A stretch of 20,504 bases of DNA from Desulfobacteraceae bacterium (GTDB taxonomy: Bacteria; Desulfobacterota; DSM-4660; Desulfatiglandales; Desulfatiglandaceae), in the NCBI GenBank assembly GCA_011048855.1, contig DSCZ01000047.1, positions 1-20,504 of the forward strand, in the 5' to 3' direction. The notes under the pieces are model-generated. The model was given only the letters and a program-made list of their open reading frames with translations, was not told where the DNA came from and did no database searches. Position 1 is the stretch's first letter. Every line of letters starts with the position of its first letter. Positions 6,381-14,395 of the stretch are shown here, piece by piece. A program made the translations under genes and the position numbers.

Positions 6381-7922
6381 ATGATCGAACCTACCATCAA
6401 ATCCTATATCGACCATAGAGCCGCCAATTCGCCGGAAAAGGTTTTTCTTATTTCTCCGGAAGCCGGGTTGGAACTCACTTATTCCAAGCTGAAAACCGAC
6501 AGCGAAATTCTTGGAAAACAAATTGCAGCCCTGGGACTGAGTAAGGGCGATAAAGTCTCTTTCCTTATGACGAACGGCTATCAGACGGCCAAGATTTTCC
6601 TGGGGGTTATGTATTCAGGCTTCGTGATAGCCCCCCTGAACCTTCTCGCTCAGCCGTCCCAGCTGGACTACGTGATGGATCATTCGGACACCAGGCTGGT
6701 GTTTTTTACCGAAGACCAACGGGAAAGAGTGGAAACCGCCGCCGCGAAGATCGATCGTGAAATTATACTTGTCCCGGTGGACCTGGATGCGGAGGATGTA
6801 TTTTCCCCGGACAAGGACCTTTCCGGTATTTCGCTTCCAGAAGTGGACAAGGATGATGATGCTCTGCTGCTCTATACATCCGGGACTACCGGGGTGCCCA
6901 AGGGGGCTGTCCTGAGCCATAAAAATATGGTTTCGGGAGGACTCTATACGGCTATGGCCCATGAACTGACCTCTGAAGACAGAGCGCTCTGTTCTCTTCC
7001 CCTCTACCATATAAACGGAGAGGTGGTGACGGCGGTTGCTCCGTTGGTGAGCGGCGGAAGCGTGGTGATGCCCTTTAAATTCAGCACTTCAAATTTCTGG
7101 GAATATATCAGCGGGTATGGCTGTTCGTGGTTCAGCGTGGTGCCCACGATTATCGCCTACCTGGTCAACTCAACGGAAATCGAAGGAATGGGCTATGATC
7201 TCAGCGGGGTCCGGTTCGGCCGGTCTGCGTCCTCCGCACTCCCGCCTTCGCTTCACAGGGCTTTCGAGGAGAAATTCGGTATCTCCATCGTTGAGACCAT
7301 GGGACTGACCGAAACGGCGGCGCCCGTCTTTTCCAACCCGATGGAACCCTCGAAGCGGAAATACGGCTCCCCCGGAAAACCCGTTGGAAATCTCGCGAAG
7401 ATCGTGGACCTGGAGGGAAGGGAAGTTCCCCGCCGCACCGAAGGGGAAATCATGATCAAGGGCGACAATGTCATGAAGGGCTATTACAAGGCTCCGGACA
7501 AGACGGCCGAGGCTTTTACAGCTGACGGGTGGCTTCACACCGGTGACTACGGCTATATGGATGAAGACGATTTCGTTTTTGTCACAGGGCGCATCAAGGA
7601 GCTGATAATCAAGGGGGGGGAAAACATAGCCCCCAGGGAGATAGATGAGGTTCTCTACAAACATCCATGCGTTCTTGAAGCCGCTGCGGTGGGTGTCCCT
7701 GATGAATTGTACGGGGAAGAAATCATGGCTTGCATCGTTTTGAAAGATGAGGCTTCTGCGACCGACGATGAGATAATGATCTACTGCCAGGAAAATTTGG
7801 GAAAATTCAAGACCCCTAAAATAATAAAAATCGTAAAAGAGCTTCCGAAAGGGCCGTCGGGGAAAATACAACGGCTCAAGCTGGTTGAACTGTTCAATGA
7901 GGGAAAGGAGAGCAATAGCTGA
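6381..7922 (+). CDS. AMP-forming acyl-CoA synthetase (acid-CoA ligase)
   Basis: This enzyme of the ANL superfamily activates a carboxylic acid with ATP and CoA through an acyl-AMP. The phosphate-binding loop is YTSGTTGVPKG (residues 165-175). Later motifs are GLTETAAPVF, the hinge region GWLHTGDYGYMD, and GRIKELIIKGGENIAPREID. The C-terminal adenylation lysine is K495 in LPKGPSGKIQRLK. The length is 513 aa, normal for medium/long-chain or aryl-acid ligases. An ATG at 6381 follows AGGGAG at 6365-6370. It lies 125 nt after korC and 89 nt before tctA, so it may share one transcript with both. The acid is unknown. In this family, acetylation of the PSGK lysine shuts activity off, which matters given the acetyltransferase/deacetylase genes at 13259-14968. 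Confidence 0.92.
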   Translation: MIEPTIKSYIDHRAANSPEKVFLISPEAGLELTYSKLKTDSEILGKQIAALGLSKGDKVSFLMTNGYQTAKIFLGVMYSGFVIAPLNLLAQPSQLDYVMDHSDTRLVFFTEDQRERVETAAAKIDREIILVPVDLDAEDVFSPDKDLSGISLPEVDKDDDALLLYTSGTTGVPKGAVLSHKNMVSGGLYTAMAHELTSEDRALCSLPLYHINGEVVTAVAPLVSGGSVVMPFKFSTSNFWEYISGYGCSWFSVVPTIIAYLVNSTEIEGMGYDLSGVRFGRSASSALPPSLHRAFEEKFGISIVETMGLTETAAPVFSNPMEPSKRKYGSPGKPVGNLAKIVDLEGREVPRRTEGEIMIKGDNVMKGYYKAPDKTAEAFTADGWLHTGDYGYMDEDDFVFVTGRIKELIIKGGENIAPREIDEVLYKHPCVLEAAAVGVPDELYGEEIMACIVLKDEASATDDEIMIYCQENLGKFKTPKIIKIVKELPKGPSGKIQRLKLVELFNEGKESNS

Positions 7923-8011
7923 AAAATGAAATGAAAATTACTGACATCGATCTTTAATATATTGTTTTCTGCCTCTGACTGCGCGGATAAACGAGAACCG
8001 GAGTATTTAAA

Positions 8012-9529
8012 ATGGCTGAATTTCTACAGTATTTGCCGGAGGCGTTTTCGATCACCAATCTGATCACCCTCGTGCTGGGCGTTATTGGAGGGCTTCTTCT
8101 TGGTGCAACACCGGGATTGAGCCCTACGATGGCCGTCGCCCTGCTGGTCCCGTTCACCTTTCACATGGAGGCCGCAACCGGCCTTATCCTTCTGGGGGCT
8201 GTCTACACCGCCACCGTGGCAGGGGGCGCTATATCAGCGATTCTGATAAAGATTCCCGGAGCTCCAGCTAACATTGCCACACTGCTTGACGGATACCCGA
8301 TGGCGGAACAGGGCAAGGCCCAGTCCGCGTTGTATATCTGTTTTATAAGTTCTCTTGTGGGCGGCATTTTCGGCATGATCATCATGATTATGTTTACGCC
8401 GCCTCTGGCGCGGATTGCGATTCAGTTCGGGGCGCCGGAAATGTTCTGGATCGCGATTTTCGGAATCACCATCATGGCGGGGCTGTCGTCCGGATCAATT
8501 GCCAAGGGCCTGATCGGAGGGATGTTCGGGGTATTGATCAGCACGATAGGCTACAGCCCGGTGCTGGGAGTCCCCCGTTTCGTATTCCATGATGTGCTTA
8601 CCGGAGGTGTTGCAATTGTTCCTGCTTTGATAGGACTTTTTGCGATTCCGCAGGTCTTCTCCATGGGGGAAAAACTGGGGATCACCTATTCACGTCCTAA
8701 ATACAAGCCCGAAAAGGGTGTTTTGATCAAGACTATCATCGCAAACCTGAAAATGGTCAAAGCTCTGGGCATCGGTTCATTGGTCGGGACTGTCATAGGT
8801 GTCATCCCCGGCGCGGGCGGGCAGGTAGCGGGGTTGATTGCCTATGACCAGGTAAGGAAATTCGACAGAAATCCCGAAGACTATGGCAAAGGAAAGCCGG
8901 AGGGGGTGGCCGTTTCGGAGAGCGCCAACAATGCGATGGTGGGACCGTCCCTGATTCCGCTGCTGACCCTTGGGGTTCCAGGGAGCCCGACCGCTGCGGT
9001 TTTGCTCGGAGGGCTTCTAATCCATGGACTTTTCCCGGGACCTGATCTTTTTATCAAACATCCCGACGTGACCTACACTTTTATAGGAAGCCTGGTTCTT
9101 GCGCAGATTGCGATGTGTGTTTTTGGAATACTCCTTTCACGATATTCTTATCTGGTGATGAGTGTTTCCAACTTATACATGGTGGCCGCCGTCACGGTGT
9201 TGGCCGTATACGGCACCTACAGCGTGCAGAACAGTTTCGATGACGTTATCGTGATGTTCGGTCTCGGAACCGTGATGTACATCGGGAGCAAATTCGGTTT
9301 TTCATCGGCGCCTGTTGTGTTGGGAATCGTACTGGGACCTATTGCGGAAGACAATTTTCTCAAGGGAAAAATGATCGCCGAAGCCAGCGTCGGGGTCTGG
9401 AAGTACTTTTTCACCGGTTATGCGAACATAATCATCATATTGCTCTGTGTCGGATCGATCGGGTACAGCATTTACGGTGAGGTGAGAATGCATCGAAGAG
9501 GCAAAAGAAGTCGGGAGGCTATGTCGTGA
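8012..9529 (+). CDS. tctA: Tripartite tricarboxylate transporter large membrane subunit TctA
   Basis: This is the large permease of a TTT-family secondary transporter, which takes up a carboxylate delivered by the periplasmic protein TctC. The family signature near the N-terminus is clear: LLLGATPGLSPTMAVALLVP, then a GG-x-x-x-A-I-L segment, IPGAP and DGYPMAEQGKAQSAL. The second half repeats the theme with GVIPGAGGQVAG and ESANNAMVGPSLIPLL followed by GVPGSPTAAVLLGGL. The protein is almost entirely hydrophobic helices, as expected for about 12 membrane spans, and 505 aa is the usual length. The ATG at 8012 follows CGGAG. It overlaps tctB by 4 nt (GTGA). Confidence 0.95.
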   Translation: MAEFLQYLPEAFSITNLITLVLGVIGGLLLGATPGLSPTMAVALLVPFTFHMEAATGLILLGAVYTATVAGGAISAILIKIPGAPANIATLLDGYPMAEQGKAQSALYICFISSLVGGIFGMIIMIMFTPPLARIAIQFGAPEMFWIAIFGITIMAGLSSGSIAKGLIGGMFGVLISTIGYSPVLGVPRFVFHDVLTGGVAIVPALIGLFAIPQVFSMGEKLGITYSRPKYKPEKGVLIKTIIANLKMVKALGIGSLVGTVIGVIPGAGGQVAGLIAYDQVRKFDRNPEDYGKGKPEGVAVSESANNAMVGPSLIPLLTLGVPGSPTAAVLLGGLLIHGLFPGPDLFIKHPDVTYTFIGSLVLAQIAMCVFGILLSRYSYLVMSVSNLYMVAAVTVLAVYGTYSVQNSFDDVIVMFGLGTVMYIGSKFGFSSAPVVLGIVLGPIAEDNFLKGKMIAEASVGVWKYFFTGYANIIIILLCVGSIGYSIYGEVRMHRRGKRSREAMS

Positions 9530-10017
9530 TCAATAGAGATACAATCGTTGCATTATTTGTGCTGGCTGTAACTGTTGCTTTGTATATATCATTATCGGCT
9601 TTTAATCCTGATGCTGTTGTTTTTATCCGGGTAATAATTTTTGCCATCGGTGCATTGGCAATGCTTCTGCTTGTTCAAAGCCTGCTTTTAAAACGGCGGA
9701 TGGGATGGCGTGGTGTAGGCCAGAGTTCTGCTGTAGATAAAAAAGACACCGATTCCAGGAGTGCAGGGTTCGCTTGGAAGCCTGTTAGTATTATTTTCAT
9801 TTCAATATTGGTTTATTTCTATGTAATGGAATTTTTAGGTTTTTATGTTTCCGCGTTTTTCTATTTTGTGGTCATAGTTTTTATCCTAGATTTGCATAAC
9901 GTAACAATAAAGAAAAGTTTAATCAAAATAGCTTCAGCGTTTATTTTTACTTTAGTTATTTATGTTCTTTTCAACATGATTTTGTTAGTTCAGACACCCA
10001 GAGGTATTCTAATTTGA
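9526..10017 (+). CDS. tctB: Tripartite tricarboxylate transporter small membrane subunit TctB
   Basis: TctB is the small membrane partner of TctA. The 163-aa product has about four hydrophobic spans: roughly residues 4-25, 30-55, 86-123 (two helices) and 132-158. A charged loop lies near 57-83. The start is GTG at 9526, overlapping the tctA stop, with CGGGAGG upstream. TctB sequences are poorly conserved, so the call rests on size, topology and position between tctA and tctC. The base composition is unlike its neighbours: hand counts give 22/60 GC at 9541-9600, 14/60 at 9781-9840 and 12/60 at 9901-9960, against 36/60 in tctA at 8881-8940. The gene is rich in A/T-ending codons. Confidence 0.88.
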   Translation: MINRDTIVALFVLAVTVALYISLSAFNPDAVVFIRVIIFAIGALAMLLLVQSLLLKRRMGWRGVGQSSAVDKKDTDSRSAGFAWKPVSIIFISILVYFYVMEFLGFYVSAFFYFVVIVFILDLHNVTIKKSLIKIASAFIFTLVIYVLFNMILLVQTPRGILI

Positions 10018-10086
10018 AATGGACTTTTTTTTGAGTGTCGACGTCCAGTTGGTTGTTAACCGTTAATGCAAGACAAGGAGGTAAAA

Positions 10087-11058
10087 ATGAAGTTGAAAAA
10101 TAGTTTAGGGATTTTGGCGGTTGTTGGTTTGGTCTTGTTCGGGTTCATGGCGCCGGCTCAGGCTGAGTGGCCCGACAGGCCGATAAGCATGATTGTGACC
10201 TATCCCCCGGGTGGAGCTACAGATTTTCAGGCCCGAATCGCGACAATGATTGCCGGCAACGAGGAGTTCTTCGGCCAGCCGATTGTGGTGATAAACAAAG
10301 CCGGGGCAGGAGGACAAGTGGGCTGGAACTGGGTGATTGAAAAAGGCACGAAGGACGGTTATACGCTGACAACATACAATGTGCCCCATTTCATCTCCCA
10401 GTCCATTGTTTACAACACCAAGTATGATATCAACACATTTGAAGCGGTCGCCAACTGGGGCGCCGATCCGGCTGTGCTCATCGTACCCAAGGAGAGTCCT
10501 TACAATACCCTCGAAGATCTGATTAAATTCGGGAAGGAAAACCCTGGAAAGCTGACTGTGAACGGCGCCGGAATGTATGTAGGGCATCATATAGCTGCGT
10601 TGCAGATGGGTAAAGCCTGCGATGTGCCGGTGGTTTATATCCCGGAGGCAGGCGGGGTTCCGGCGATGCAGTCCGTTATTGGTGCAAAGGTGATCGCCGG
10701 TTTCAACAATCTTTCTGATGCATACCGGAGTCAGGACCGAATTAAAATTTTAGCCATTGCGGACCTGGAACGGCATGAGTTTCTGCCGGACGTGCCGACC
10801 TTTAAGGAATTCGGCTACGATGTGGATGACGCTAGTGTCAACTTTCGCGGCGTTGCGTTCGCGAAGGGCGTTCCCCAGGAAATTATCGACAAGGCGTCGG
10901 AAGTTTTCCCCAAAATGTTCAATGCCAAGCAGACAGTTGCGAAAATGAAAGAGAGCGGAAGCCCGACACGGACCATGACGAGGGAGCAGGTCACGAAAAT
11001 GTTCAAGGACAGGGAAGTATTCCTGAAGGAACTTCTCAAGGATCTTACCAAAAAGTAG
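10087..11058 (+). CDS. tctC: Tripartite tricarboxylate transporter periplasmic receptor TctC
   Basis: This is the extracytoplasmic solute receptor of the TTT system (Bug/TctC family). A signal peptide with a hydrophobic core ends at APAQA (cleavage likely after residue 26). The mature protein opens with the family motif WPDRPISMIVTYPPGGATD, then VVINKAGAGGQVG and the later LPDVPTFKEFGYDV typical of the family. The ATG at 10087 is chosen because AAGGAGGT (10075-10082) precedes it; an in-frame ATG at 10066 lies before that site. The product is 323 aa. The gene sits 69 nt after tctB, which allows separate high expression of the receptor. The ligand is probably a carboxylate but cannot be named. 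Confidence 0.95.
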   Translation: MKLKNSLGILAVVGLVLFGFMAPAQAEWPDRPISMIVTYPPGGATDFQARIATMIAGNEEFFGQPIVVINKAGAGGQVGWNWVIEKGTKDGYTLTTYNVPHFISQSIVYNTKYDINTFEAVANWGADPAVLIVPKESPYNTLEDLIKFGKENPGKLTVNGAGMYVGHHIAALQMGKACDVPVVYIPEAGGVPAMQSVIGAKVIAGFNNLSDAYRSQDRIKILAIADLERHEFLPDVPTFKEFGYDVDDASVNFRGVAFAKGVPQEIIDKASEVFPKMFNAKQTVAKMKESGSPTRTMTREQVTKMFKDREVFLKELLKDLTKK

Positions 11059-11130
11059 TTGTTTTTCTGTTTCCATGATTGGGGGGAGTTCTTTCCGCCC
11101 AGGCGGGATGGATGCCTCTGCATGCTGGAC

Positions 11131-11165
11131 CGGGCGGGCGGCCCCACTCCGGGAGCGTCCGCCCG
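11131..11165 (+). terminator. GC-rich stem-loop, possible terminator after tctC
   Basis: CGGGCGGGCG (11131-11140) pairs with CGTCCGCCCG (11156-11165): 10 bp with one G-T wobble. An extra CCC/GGG pairing is possible within the 15-nt loop. Only ATGTTT follows, so the T tract is poor. It may act as a weak terminator or protect the tctABC transcript end. Confidence 0.4.
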
Positions 11166-11369
11166 ATGTTTAAGCGATATGAACAGGGTTCGAATGGCTT
11201 TCGTGGCCTCCGATATCATTCAGATGAAACCGGGGGTAGAGTTGCTTCGTTATCCGCGGCCGTGTTTCAAAACTCAGACTGTCGGAAATTGAATATTTTG
11301 GATATTAAATCATATTGATGCTGTGACCTGATAATTTTCAAGCTCCTGCGAAATGCGGAAGATCTTTTT

Positions 11370-11398
11370 ATGACAAAATTTGTCTGAAATAATATAAG
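11370..11398 (+). promoter_or_regulatory. Sigma-70-type promoter overlapping a palindromic operator candidate
   Basis: ATGACA (11370-11375, 5/6 match to -35) and TATAAG (11393-11398, 5/6 match to -10) are 17 nt apart. A perfect 6-bp inverted repeat with a 1-nt centre, GACAAA-A-TTTGTC (11372-11384), covers the -35 element and spacer, a typical repressor position. Predicted transcription would start only about 10 nt before the ATG at 11415, which is short and lowers confidence. Confidence 0.4.
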
Positions 11399-11414
11399 AG
11401 AGAGAGAAAGTGCT

Positions 11415-13145
11415 ATGCCAGATCATAATGGTTCTAAATTGACTACAATTAAGGATGCTGTTTCCAAGCATATCAGCGATGGATGCCACATTGGTTTCGG
11501 GGGGTTTTCGCTCTGCCGAAATGCGATGGCCGTTTCCCATGAGATCATTCGACAGAAAATCGGAAATCTACATGTCTCGAGCCAGAATCCGTCCTATTCG
11601 GTGGATATCCTGATCGGGGCGGGGCTGGTAGGCGTCGTCGAATCAGGTTGTTTGAACATGGAAAGGCTGGGCCTGCCGCGAAATTTCTGCCGGGCGGTGG
11701 AACAGGGTTTGATCAAGTCCGAAGACTACGATCACCTTAGCATGACCTTGAGATATCTCGCCGGAGCCATGGGGTTAAGCTTTATCCCGTCCAAAGCCGC
11801 GCTGGGTTCTGACATCATGCGGTATCAGGTGCTTCCCCAGAAGAAACTCGTGGAAGGCAACTGCCCGTTCACCGGTGAAAAGTATGTGTTTCTTCCTGCC
11901 TGTACACCTGATGTGGCGGTGATCCATGTACCGCGTGCGGATCAACGGGGAAACTGCCAGATAGACGGTTCCGCCTTTTCCGACGAATACATGGCCAAGG
12001 CCGCCAAGAAAGTGATCATCGTGGCCGAGGAAATTGTACCGCGGGAATTCATCCGGGCGGATCCACAGCGCACGGTGATCCCTGCATATCGTGTGAATGC
12101 ACTTGTGCATCAGCCCCATGGTGCCTACCCCACCTCGGTTCCCGGCCTCTATGACTATGACTACGAAGTGCTTCTGGACTATCAGTTTCACAGCAAGAAA
12201 ACTGAGAATTTTCAGAAATACTTAAATAAATATGTATTGGCATTCGAAAGTTTTGAGGATCATCTGGATCATGTCCTGTCTCCGGGGAGGCTGCACAGGA
12301 TCGCCAGCGACCCCAGGCTCGGCTATTCACCCTGGATCGCCAGCATGGTTACCAACGGAGGTCGGGAAGGAGGGTTCCCGGAGGGTTATACCCGAAACGA
12401 AATGATGATCGTTGCGGCCTCCCGTCAGTTCATGGACGGGGAAATCGCCATCATCGGCACCGGGCTTCCCATGGCTGCCTGCACTTTGGCCATGTCCACC
12501 CATGCTCCCAATCTTCAGTATATAGTAGAAACGGGTATCGGTGATATTGATCCCCGCCATGCATGTCTGTCTGTAGCCGATACGCGCCTCTACGGCCTGG
12601 CGAAACCGGCATTTGTCTCCGACACCCTTGACTCTTTAGGTTTTCTCGTTCAACGGGGTCTGGCGGATGTAGGTTTTTTGGGTGGGGCGCAGATAGATAT
12701 GTACGGAAATCTGAACGCCACTTCCACCGGCGACTACCATAAGCCTTCAAAGCGTTTTCCAGGGAGTGGAGGTGCCAATCCCATAGCTTCCTGCGCCAAT
12801 CGCATCCTGACGATAATCCTGCACGAGCCCCGGCGTTTCGTGGAGCGCGTTGACTACATAACCAGCCCCGGGTTCCTTCAGGGCGGTAAATCCCGTTGGG
12901 AGGCCGGCCTGCGCGGAAAAGGGCCGGATCGTGTAATTACCGATCTTGCGATCATGGACTATGAGCCTGAGAGGAAACGCATGCGGGTCATATCTTTACA
13001 CCCCGGAGTGACGAGGGAGCAGGTCCAGGAAGCGACGGGATTTGAAATGCTGTTTGCCGAGGAAGTCGTTGAGACTCCGCCTCCTACCGAGAAAGAGTTG
13101 TCCATTCTTAGAAGCCGGATAGGTAGGGTGTATTTGGGCGGCTGA
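11415..13145 (+). CDS. Fused alpha-beta glutaconate-type (class I) CoA-transferase
   Basis: Residues 1 to about 305 match the pattern of glutaconate CoA-transferase subunit A: an SDGCHIGFGGF start, DVAVIHVPRADQRGN, and GLYDYDY. Residues from about 325 match subunit B: GEIAIIGTGLPM, VETG, FLGGAQIDMYGNLNATSTGDYH, then GSGGAN and the DYITSPGF segment. The catalytic glutamate that forms the CoA thioester in this family appears to be E372 in VETG. The 576-aa length is close to the sum of separate GctA and GctB, so this is one chain with both halves intact. It probably moves CoA from an acyl-CoA to a carboxylate, offering an ATP-free activation route beside the ligase at 6381-7922. The substrate pair is unknown. 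Related IpdAB-type ring-opening hydrolases are an alternative, but the retained Glu favours transferase. Confidence 0.9.
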   Translation: MPDHNGSKLTTIKDAVSKHISDGCHIGFGGFSLCRNAMAVSHEIIRQKIGNLHVSSQNPSYSVDILIGAGLVGVVESGCLNMERLGLPRNFCRAVEQGLIKSEDYDHLSMTLRYLAGAMGLSFIPSKAALGSDIMRYQVLPQKKLVEGNCPFTGEKYVFLPACTPDVAVIHVPRADQRGNCQIDGSAFSDEYMAKAAKKVIIVAEEIVPREFIRADPQRTVIPAYRVNALVHQPHGAYPTSVPGLYDYDYEVLLDYQFHSKKTENFQKYLNKYVLAFESFEDHLDHVLSPGRLHRIASDPRLGYSPWIASMVTNGGREGGFPEGYTRNEMMIVAASRQFMDGEIAIIGTGLPMAACTLAMSTHAPNLQYIVETGIGDIDPRHACLSVADTRLYGLAKPAFVSDTLDSLGFLVQRGLADVGFLGGAQIDMYGNLNATSTGDYHKPSKRFPGSGGANPIASCANRILTIILHEPRRFVERVDYITSPGFLQGGKSRWEAGLRGKGPDRVITDLAIMDYEPERKRMRVISLHPGVTREQVQEATGFEMLFAEEVVETPPPTEKELSILRSRIGRVYLGG

Positions 13146-13174
13146 CGAATCAAATCGTAAGATTTATGAGACAC

Positions 13175-13216
13175 AAGGCCATGTTCAGCTGAAGAGACGG
13201 GTGGACATGGCCTTTT
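13175..13216 (+). terminator. Intrinsic terminator after the CoA-transferase gene
   Basis: AAGGCCATGT (13175-13184) pairs perfectly with ACATGGCCTT (13205-13214), with one extra T-G pair inside, and runs into TTTT (13213-13216). The loop is about 20 nt. It lies 30 nt after the stop codon. It also argues against a GTG start at 13220 for the next gene. Confidence 0.75.
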
Positions 13217-13258
13217 GATGTGATTAGTATAGAGGATAAACTCCAGGTGGAATGGAAG

Positions 13259-14392
13259 ATGGCGACAGGAAAGACCGGAATAGTTCTCGATCCCTGTTTT
13301 ATGAATCATAAGACAGTGCTGGGGTGCCCCGAATGCCCCGACCGCCTGAAAGGGCTTTTTCCGGTCATAAAGGAATCTCCGCTTAACAAGTTTTTGACTC
13401 TTATTCCCTCGGTCCCGGCAACCATTTTTGAACTCCTTCAGGTTCATTCCGCCGATTATCTGGACAGGCTCAAGGCCACCGAGGGCGGACGGCCCCTTAT
13501 GCTGGACGAGGACACATGTACTTCAGGGGATTCGTACAGCACCGCCATGATAGCGGCGGGAGGGCTTTGCAAAGCGGTGGATGCCGTATGCGAAGGCATT
13601 GTTGATAATGCATTCGCCCTCGTGCGGCCTCCCGGACATCATGCCGAGCGAAATGCTTCGATGGGTTTCTGCCTGTACAACAACATCGCGGTGGCTGCCA
13701 GACATGCGCAGAAGATGCGGGGGCTCGAAAGAGTGCTGATCGTGGACTGGGATCTTCACCATGGAAACGGCACGCAGCACTGCTTTGAAAATGATCCAAC
13801 GGTTCTTTTCTTTTCCACCCATCTTCAATGGATTTTCCCCGGATCCGGCGGGTTTTCGGAAAAAGGTGCGGGAGCAGGGGTCGGTTACAGCGTCAATGTT
13901 CCTCTTCAAAGGGGTTTCGGCGATGCCGAGTATATTACGGTTTATGAAAAATTACTCGAACCGATCGTGACCGTTTTTAAACCTTCGATCATTCTTGTGT
14001 CGGCTGGTTTCGACATCCATCGGGACGATCCCATGGGTGCCATGAATTTGACCGAAGACGGGTTCGCAGGACTTACTGCAATACTGCTGCGTATCGCGGC
14101 TCAAAGCTGCGGAGGGAAGCTCGTGATGGTTCTCGAAGGAGGTTACAATCCTTCCGCCCTGGAGAAATCCGTAAGAGAGGTGCTTAAAGAACTGACTGGT
14201 TTGCGTCATACTGACACGCAACGGCTGTCGACACCGGTGAACACCGAAGGAGTTCATGACGTCCTGAGACGGGTGATTAAGGTTCACCGAGGATCCTGGC
14301 CTGTTCTGTTGAACTCCCTGCCGCCTCCGGCCACCACTGGAGGACGGATAATGTCTGCGCTTTCTAATTGCTGGAATTTTATGCGGGGGTGA
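13259..14392 (+). CDS. HDAC-family zinc-dependent deacetylase (AcuC/acetylpolyamine amidohydrolase type)
   Basis: This is an arginase-fold, zinc-dependent hydrolase that removes acyl groups from protein lysines or small amines. The active site is intact. The His pair H127/H128 lies in RPPGHHA, zinc ligands D165 and H167 in DWDLHHGNGTQ, the third ligand D252 in AGFDIHRDDPMG, and the transition-state tyrosine Y296 in EGGYN. The length is 377 aa, normal for bacterial members. I chose ATG 13259 because AGGTGG (13245-13250) precedes it; a GTG at 13220 would fall 3 nt after a terminator. The acetyltransferase gene follows after 3 nt, pointing to a joint role. In Bacillus, AcuC deacetylates acetyl-CoA synthetase. 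Acetylpolyamine or acetoin-related roles remain possible. Confidence 0.93.
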   Translation: MATGKTGIVLDPCFMNHKTVLGCPECPDRLKGLFPVIKESPLNKFLTLIPSVPATIFELLQVHSADYLDRLKATEGGRPLMLDEDTCTSGDSYSTAMIAAGGLCKAVDAVCEGIVDNAFALVRPPGHHAERNASMGFCLYNNIAVAARHAQKMRGLERVLIVDWDLHHGNGTQHCFENDPTVLFFSTHLQWIFPGSGGFSEKGAGAGVGYSVNVPLQRGFGDAEYITVYEKLLEPIVTVFKPSIILVSAGFDIHRDDPMGAMNLTEDGFAGLTAILLRIAAQSCGGKLVMVLEGGYNPSALEKSVREVLKELTGLRHTDTQRLSTPVNTEGVHDVLRRVIKVHRGSWPVLLNSLPPPATTGGRIMSALSNCWNFMRG

Positions 14393-14395
14393 TAA

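Larger units (their letters stand above)
11059..11414. other. Intergenic region between tctC and the CoA-transferase gene
   Basis: This 356-nt stretch has no supported gene. It holds a GC-rich stem-loop (11131-11165) and a candidate promoter overlapping a palindrome (11370-11398). Short open frames (11059-11292 and 11079-11318) overlap the stem-loop, lack ribosome-binding sites and show no recognisable protein features. Confidence 0.6.

Noticed and set aside
10020..10035. Sigma-54-like TGGAC...TTGA before tctC
   Set aside because: The invariant GC of the -12 element is GA, and the site lies inside a plausible operon.
11059..11318. Small overlapping open frames after tctC
   Set aside because: They span the GC-rich stem-loop, lack ribosome-binding sites and show no family motifs.
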